Positions 58,798 to 64,000 of a stretch of 64,000 nucleotides of DNA are shown here, one piece after another (position 1 is the stretch's first letter; each line of letters starts with the position of its first letter). The notes beneath the pieces were generated by a model. It was not told the DNA's origin and made no database searches. It saw only the letters and a list, made by a program, of their open reading frames with translations. Source of the DNA: RHKX01 sp963823565 (GTDB taxonomy: Bacteria > Actinomycetota > Thermoleophilia > Solirubrobacterales > 70-9); contig CAWGLR010000003.1 in assembly GCA_963823565.1 (NCBI GenBank), positions 496,001 to 560,000 of the forward strand, written 5' to 3'. Both the position numbers and the translations under genes were made by a program.

Positions 58798-61290
58798 CGC
58801 GGCGTTTCCTCGTGCGGCCCGCCGGAGGAGCGGGCGTGGGTGGCGGCCGGCAACGCGTGGGCGACCGCGCCGGTGGGCTCGGGGGTCGCCAGGTCGACCT
58901 CCAGCGCCTGGATGTAGGGAAGGCGCCAGAGGGCGCTCGCCGCCACCAGCCCGGCGGCGACCGAGGCCATGCAGATGAACCACTGGCCGGCGGTGAGCAG
59001 CTCGAGGTCGAAGAACTCGCGAAGCGGCGTGATCGCGAGGATCGCTGCGAAGAGCGCGCCCATGATGGAGATCATGGCGAGCATGTAGCTCTGGATCGAG
59101 ATGTGCTCGCGGCCGGGGCCGCGCTCGAGCAGCAGGATGAAGGCGAGGCCGAGCACGATCAGCGTCGTCGTCGCCGCTGTCCGGCCCTCCTCGAGCGCGC
59201 CGCCGACGCCGGCGATCAGCGCGAAGGAGAGCAGCGATCCGACCGCGATTCCGACTCCTGCGGGAACGGCGAAGGCGGCGAGAGCGCGCAGCAGCCGGCC
59301 GCGGTAGAGCGGTCCCTCGCTGGGGGCGAGCGCGAGGACGAACGAGGGGATGCCGATCGTCAGCATCGCCGCGACCGTGAGCTGGCGCGGCAGGAAGGGG
59401 AAGGTGAAGCCGAACAGGGCGGCGGCGAGGATCAGCACGCCCGCGTAGACGGTCTTGGTCAGATACAGACGTCCGAGCCGGTGGATGTTGCGGGCGATCC
59501 GCCGGCCCTCGGCGACCGCGCGGGGCAGCATCGAGAACTCGTCGCGCAGCAGGACGATGTCGGCGATCCCCTTCGTGATCTGGCTGCCGGAGCCCATCGC
59601 CACCGCCATCCGCGCCTGCTTCAGCGCCGGGACGTCGTTGACGCCGTCGCCGATCATCGCCGTGAACCGGCCCGCGTCCCCGAGGGCGCCCACCAGATCC
59701 TTCTTCTGCTCGGGGGTGATCCGGCAGAAGATCGTGTTCTCCTCGGCCGCGCGCGCCAGCTCGGCTCGCTCCGTCGGGGAGATCAGGCCCCTCGATCACG
59801 CCGGCTTCGCGGTCGACTCCGAGCGCGTAGGCGACCGCGGTCACCGTCTGGCGGGCGTCGCCGGAGATCAGCTTCAGGTCGACCTCCTCTTCGCGCATGA
59901 ACTCGATCGTCTCAGCGGCATCCGGTCGCAGCGTCTCCTCCAGCACCACGAGCGCCCGCGGCTCGAGGCGGGGAGGGGGCTGGGCCGCCGGGTCGGCGGG
60001 AAGGCCGCCGGGCGCCTCGCCGAAGGCGATCACGCGCCGTCCCTTGCCGGCCTCCTCCTCCAGCCGCGCCGCCATCTCGGGCGGCAGCGTAAGCGCGCCG
60101 GAGCCGACGAGGATGTCGGGCGCCCCGATCACGTAGGAGCGGGCGGGGCCGCCGCCGTCGAGGGTCAGCCCGCTCCACTTCCAGGCGGAGGAGAACGGCA
60201 CCTCGGCCGCGACCGGGACGGGACGGTCCGGGAGGGCGTCGGCGATCGTCTCGAGCGTCCGGTTGCGCTCGCCGGCGGAGGCGGCGAAGCGGCCGAGCGC
60301 GCGCTCGGTGCGGTCGGCCTCGGCGGGATCGGCGCTGACGATGTCGATCAGCTTGAGGGTCCCGTCGGTCAGCGTCCCGGTCTTGTCGACGCAGATCGTG
60401 TCGACGGCCGCCAGCGCCTCGGTCGCGCTCATCTGCTGGACGAGCGTGTTCATGCTCGCCAGCCGGCGCGCGGCGACCGCGAGGGTCACGCTCATCAGCA
60501 GCACGAGCCCCTCGGGGATCAGCGTGATCAGCCCGGCGGTGGCCGTCTGCGCGGCCTCGGTGAAGTCGACGCTGCGGACCAGGAACCCGGTGAGCATCGC
60601 GATCGCCAGCGGGACGAGGATGATCGTCGTCGCCCACAGCACCTGGTTGACCTCGACCTGGAGCGGCGACGGCGGATGGCGGAACTCCTTCGCCTCGCCG
60701 GCGACGCGCTCCGCGTGGGAGTCCTCGCGGACCGCGTCGACTTCGTAGTAGCCGGACCCGGAGATCGCGAACGATCCCGAGAGCAGGCGATCGCCGCGGG
60801 ACTTGCGGACGCCGTCGGACTCGCCGGTCAGCAGCGACTCGTCGAGCGTCAGTCCGCGGGAGGAGAGGACGTCGCCGTCGGCGACCAGCTGATCGCCCGG
60901 CTCGACCCTGACGACGTCGCCCGGGACGAGCTCGTCGGCGTGAAGCTCGATCTCGCGGCCGTCGCGGATCGCCCCGGCGCGCGGCGCGACGAGCAGCGCC
61001 AGCGCGTCGAGCGTCTCCTTGGCCTTCATCTCCTGGCGGATGCCGATCGCCGAGTTGACGATCGCGATGACCCCGAAGAGGGCGTCGGCCCAGAGCTGCT
61101 GGCTGAGCACCAGGATGAAGAAGACGAGGATGATCCCGTTGAAGAGGGTGAGGACGTTCGCCCGGACGATCGACGCGACCGATCGGCTCGTCCCCTCCTC
61201 GCGCGGCCCGAGGCGGTCGAGCCGGCGCGCGGCCTCGGCGGAGCTCAGTCCCTGCGGCTGGGTGTCGGGGGCCTCCACCGCGTCATTCAT
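58794..61290 (-). pseudogene. P-type cation ATPase (CtpE-like), frameshifted
   Basis: The two frames together give about 831 residues. The first frame (61290 to about 59790) has the N-terminal membrane helices, TGES motif LTGESDGVRKS, helix PEGLVLLMS and the phosphorylation site DKTGTLTDG near residue 303. The second frame (about 59790 to 58794) has the hinge GDGVNDVPALKQARMAVAMGSG and the last six membrane helices. They join at a C-run (59788-59791, within AGGCCCC). Removing one base gives EGLISPTERAELARAAEENTIF and restores the family sequence. Mycobacterial CtpE takes up calcium, so calcium is a reasonable guess. With all other motifs intact, a sequencing error or very recent mutation is likely. 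Confidence 0.88.
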
Positions 61291-61300
61291 ACAGAAGCGA

Positions 61301-61552
61301 TCAGGGCATCTCCCCCCGCGCCGGCGCGGTCGGCTGCGAGCCCTCGGCCTCGACCATGTCCTCGATCGACTCTGGGTGGGCGTGGACGTCGTGGATCCGC
61401 GGCACCGCGAGGTGGCCGGCGATGGCGATCAGGATCGGCGCGCCGCCCTGGAGCGCCAGCCCCGAGCCCGTCTCGGCCGGGACCGTCGCGGCGAGCGGGA
61501 TCAGCGCCGTGAAGTCGCCAGCGGTGGAGAGTCCCACCGCGCCGATCGGCAA
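61301..61552 (-). CDS. Small hypothetical protein
   Basis: An 83-residue frame from a TTG has hydrophobic stretches (FTALIPLAATV, PILIAIAGHLAV) and an acidic C-terminus (ESIEDMVEAEG). It lies 10 nt upstream of the P-type ATPase start and divergent from the LLM oxidoreductase. No family is recognised, and coding status is uncertain. The remaining bases of the gap to 61637 show nothing further. Confidence 0.4.
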   Translation of the reverse strand: MPIGAVGLSTAGDFTALIPLAATVPAETGSGLALQGGAPILIAIAGHLAVPRIHDVHAHPESIEDMVEAEGSQPTAPARGEMP

Positions 61553-61636
61553 GCGCGAGTCGCGGGCCTCGCGGGGAGCTCGTCATGGAAGGCAGTTTCC
61601 AACGATTGCGGTCGCCGTATAGGGTCCGCGATCGCG

Positions 61637-62704
61637 ATGGCTCCCGCCCTCGGCATCAATCTCGGCTACTGGGGCATCGGCCCCAAGGGCGACGAGGCGG
61701 TCGAGCTCGTCCAGGCCGCCGAGCGAGCGGGCTACGACTCGGTCTGGGCCGCCGAGAGCTACGGCTCCGACGTCGTCTCGGTGCTCTCGTGGCTGATCCC
61801 TCAGACCAGCACGATCAAGCTCGGCGCGGCGATCATGCAGGTCCCGGCGCGGCCGCCGGCCGCCGCGGCGATGGCGGGGGCGACGATGGACGCGCTCTCG
61901 GGCGGGCGGTTCCTGTTCGGCTTCGGGCCGTCGGGGCCGCAGGTCTCCGAGGGCTGGTACGGCGTCCCCTACGCGAAGCCGTGGGGCCGGACCCGCGAGT
62001 ACATCGAGGTCGTCCGCGAGATCGTCGCCCGCCAGGGCCCGCTCGAGCACCGGGGCAAGCACTACACGCTGCCGATCGAGGGCGGGACCGGCCAGGGCAA
62101 GGCGCTGAAGCTCAACTTCCATCCCGTCCGCAACGAGATCCCGGTGTTCGTCGGGGCGATCGGCCGCAAGTCGGTGGAGATGGCCGCCGAGATCTGCGAC
62201 GGCTGGATCCCGATCTTCTTCAGCCCCGACGCCTTCGAGGACACGTGGGGTGAGCACCTCGCGCGCGGGTTCGAGAAGGGCGGCCGGACGCGCGCCGATC
62301 TCGAGGTGAGCCCTTCGATCCAGGTGGCGATCGACGGCGACGTCGAGACCGCCCGCAACGTCGTCAAGGCCGGGCTGCTGCTCTACCTCGGCGGGATGGG
62401 CAGCCGTGAGACGAACTTCTACGTCGACCTCGCCTGCCGCTTCGGCTTCGAGGAGGACGCGCTGCGGATCCAGTCGCTGTTCCTCGACGGCAAGCGCGAC
62501 GAGGCCTTCCAGGCGATCCCCGACGAGCTCGTCGACGCCACCTCGCTCGTCGGCACCGAGGCCGAGGTCGCCGAACGGGTCGAGCGCTTCACCAAGATCG
62601 GCGTCGACCGGCTGATCGCATCGCTCGTCCACGTCGACCAGGGCGAGCGGATGCACACGATGGAGCGGCTTGCGGCGATCGTCGGCGCCGGCGCTTCGAG
62701 CTGA
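61637..62704 (+). CDS. LLM-class F420-dependent oxidoreductase
   Basis: The 355-residue TIM-barrel flavin/F420 enzyme of the luciferase-like monooxygenase family starts INLGYWGIGPKGDEAVELVQAAERAGYDSVW. It then has TSTIKLGAAIMQVPARPPAAAAMAGATMDALSGGRFLFGFG and GAIGRKSVEMAAEICDGWIP, close to the actinobacterial F420-dependent subgroup. The substrate is unknown. The ATG at 61637 is free-standing, and the gene precedes a Ser/Thr kinase gene by 45 nt. Confidence 0.9.
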   Translation: MAPALGINLGYWGIGPKGDEAVELVQAAERAGYDSVWAAESYGSDVVSVLSWLIPQTSTIKLGAAIMQVPARPPAAAAMAGATMDALSGGRFLFGFGPSGPQVSEGWYGVPYAKPWGRTREYIEVVREIVARQGPLEHRGKHYTLPIEGGTGQGKALKLNFHPVRNEIPVFVGAIGRKSVEMAAEICDGWIPIFFSPDAFEDTWGEHLARGFEKGGRTRADLEVSPSIQVAIDGDVETARNVVKAGLLLYLGGMGSRETNFYVDLACRFGFEEDALRIQSLFLDGKRDEAFQAIPDELVDATSLVGTEAEVAERVERFTKIGVDRLIASLVHVDQGERMHTMERLAAIVGAGASS

Positions 62705-62749
62705 TCGTTCAGCTGTCGAGGCCCGCGCGGCGGCGGGCATAATCGCCTC

Positions 62750-64000
62750 ATGCCGGACCTGAATCCGGGATCGATCTTCGCCGGCCACCGCATCGAGGGG
62801 GTCGCCGGGCGCGGCGGGATGGGGACCGTCTACCGCGCCACGCACATCGCGCTCGACCACGTCGTCGCGCTCAAGGTGATCTCGCCCGACCTCGCCGGCG
62901 ACGAGGCCTTCCGCGAGCGCTTCCGCTCCGAGATCCGGATCGCGGTGTCGCTGCGCCACCCCAACGTCGTGCCCATCCATCACGCCGGCGAGGAGGACGG
63001 GCTGCTCTTCGTGACGATGGACCTGATCGACGGCCCCGACCTGCGCAGGCTGCTGATCATCGACGGCGCGATGGAGCCCGAGCGGGCGAGCTCGCTGGTC
63101 GCCCAGGTGGCGTCCGCGCTCGACGTCGCCCACTCGCGCGGGCTGGTCCACCGCGACATCAAGCCGGGCAACGTCCTCGTCGAGAAGCGGCCCGAGGGCG
63201 AGCACGCCTACCTCACCGACTTCGGCCTCGCCAAGCGGTTCGACCAGGCGACGGTGAGCGGCGCGCAGCTCACCGGCACGGGCGCATTCGTCGGCACGCT
63301 CGACTACGTCGCCCCCGAGCAGATCCGCGGCGACCGCGTCGACGCGCGCACCGACGTCTACGCCCTCGGCTGCGTCCTCTACGAGACCCTCGCCGGAAAG
63401 CCGCCCTTCGGCGACCGCGAGGAGAACGTCGCCAAGATCTACGCCCACCTCCAGGACGAGCCGCCCTGGGTCCCCGGCGAGGCCGACGGCGCCCTCGACG
63501 AGGTGATCGGCCGCGCGCTCGCCAAGGAGCCGCGCGAGCGCTTCCCCTCCGCCGGCGACCTCGCCCGGGCGGCGGTCGCCGCCTCGTCGGGGACGCACTC
63601 GCAGGTGAGCGAGCGCAGCGTCGCGACCGGCGCCGCCGCGCCGGAGAGCGGGGCGCCGGTGGCGATCCCGATCGGCGACACCGTCGAAGCGGCGCCGCCG
63701 GAGTCGTCGGGAGGAGGCGGCGCGCCGCCGACGGCCCCCGCCGAGCCGGCGCCGACCGAGCCGGGGGAGCCGCCGACGGGCGCGGTGACCGAGCGCGCGC
63801 CGGCGCCGGCGCCGGGAGGCGGCCCGCGGTGGGGGCGCATCGCCGGCGCCCTCGCTGCGGTCGCGGCCGTGGTCGTCGCCGTGGTGCTGCTCGCCGGTGG
63901 CGGGGGAGGGGGGGACGGCGGTTCGGGCGGTTCGGCAGCCATTTCCGAACCGACCAGGGAGGGGGCGCCGGCGGACGTTGCGGGGTTCCCGGTCGGGGTG
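62750..64000 (+). CDS. Ser/Thr protein kinase, PknB-like (3' end outside window)
   Basis: 417 codons are visible. The kinase domain (about 12-275) has the glycine loop GRGGMGTVYRA, the lysine in VALKVI, the catalytic HRDIKPGNVLV (about 134-144), the metal motif DFGLAKRF and the APEQ motif in GTLDYVAPEQIRGD. A Pro/Glu/Ala-rich juxtamembrane region follows, then one membrane helix (IAGALAAVAAVVVAVVLLAGG, about 363-383) and the start of an exported domain cut by the window edge. A CATAAT -10-like box lies 6 nt before the ATG. No PASTA repeat is visible yet. Confidence 0.93.
   Translation, partial: MPDLNPGSIFAGHRIEGVAGRGGMGTVYRATHIALDHVVALKVISPDLAGDEAFRERFRSEIRIAVSLRHPNVVPIHHAGEEDGLLFVTMDLIDGPDLRRLLIIDGAMEPERASSLVAQVASALDVAHSRGLVHRDIKPGNVLVEKRPEGEHAYLTDFGLAKRFDQATVSGAQLTGTGAFVGTLDYVAPEQIRGDRVDARTDVYALGCVLYETLAGKPPFGDREENVAKIYAHLQDEPPWVPGEADGALDEVIGRALAKEPRERFPSAGDLARAAVAASSGTHSQVSERSVATGAAAPESGAPVAIPIGDTVEAAPPESSGGGGAPPTAPAEPAPTEPGEPPTGAVTERAPAPAPGGGPRWGRIAGALAAVAAVVVAVVLLAGGGGGGDGGSGGSAAISEPTREGAPADVAGFPVGV

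Noticed and set aside
57364..61290. A single 1308-residue fusion of P-type ATPase and pyruvate kinase
   Set aside because: The continuous frame arises because the ATPase frame shifts at 59788-59791. The stretch between is shadow sequence, and the ATPase C-terminal half lies in the other frame, ending at an ATGA overlap with pyk.
1..64000. tRNA genes, CRISPR array, insertion sequences or prophage
   Set aside because: I read all intergenic gaps for cloverleaf, regularly spaced repeats and transposase or integrase frames and found none that I could support.

Overview
The window is uniformly G+C-rich and densely packed with genes on both strands. Together these point to an actinobacterium: mycobacterial-type integration host factor (mIHF), HemQ coproheme decarboxylase, YrbE/MlaE permeases with a dedicated ATPase, an MMPL pump, an F420-type LLM oxidoreductase, a CtpE-like P-type ATPase, a DUF5679 zinc ribbon and many TAnnnT -10 boxes lying 5-9 nt upstream of start codons. 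A deep-branching lineage such as Thermoleophilia (Solirubrobacterales) fits best, but that placement is inference. I see no rRNA, tRNA, CRISPR array, integrase, transposase or phage gene. This looks like chromosomal core with lineage-specific genes.

Layout. 1-3.9 kb (minus): the 5' part of a PAS-GAF-PAS-GGDEF-type sensor, then a hemQ-fprA-bolA iron/heme/Fe-S operon. 3.8-8.1 kb (plus): a phosphatase-like multi-pass membrane protein and a GT4 glycosyltransferase fused to a flippase-like membrane domain. 8.1-11.9 kb: an S-box (SAM) riboswitch and metH. 11.9-17.7 kb: a K+ channel, an alpha/beta hydrolase, a ferritin-like protein, two tandem PQQ-type sugar dehydrogenases and a secreted lipoprotein. 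17.9-25.9 kb (plus): two YrbE permeases, their ATPase, an MMPL transporter, a thioredoxin-fold protein, a B3/4-domain protein and two lineage hypotheticals. 26-29.5 kb: mIHF with a long structured leader, a frameshifted PLP acyltransferase (KBL/BioF family) and an AlkA-type glycosylase.

29.5-32.7 kb: a gene relic, then a TPP-riboswitch-controlled ABC importer, probably for a thiamine precursor. 32.7-36.4 kb: a MoxR/VWA pair, a small membrane protein and a long coiled-coil protein. 36.4-41.4 kb: two peptidase-E/cyanophycinase-like proteins, an asparaginase, a PII protein and an ammonium transporter, which together look like a nitrogen-handling neighbourhood. 41.6-44.6 kb: a PAS/metallo-beta-lactamase pair, DUF5679, a coiled-coil membrane protein and a rhodanese. 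44.7-57.3 kb: a thiolase, a DUF4126-esterase fusion, AIM24, a CGNR regulator, LhgO, a membrane PLC-like protein, a LigC-type DNA ligase, an enoyl-CoA hydratase, a methyltransferase, a hotdog thioesterase and a GST. 57.4-64 kb: pyruvate kinase, a frameshifted CtpE-like ATPase, an LLM oxidoreductase and the start of a PknB-type kinase.

The observations most worth following up are these. Two conserved genes carry frameshifts at the same kind of site (AGGCCC). A GTAGC-rich repeat family includes one copy that supplies a lipoprotein signal peptide. The PII protein lacks the modifiable T-loop tyrosine. Two domain fusions are unusual (GT4-flippase and DUF4126-esterase). metH appears coupled to a riboswitch-adjacent mini-ORF. 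The mIHF leader has mutually exclusive stems. A YrbE/ATPase set is followed by MMPL rather than by MCE proteins.
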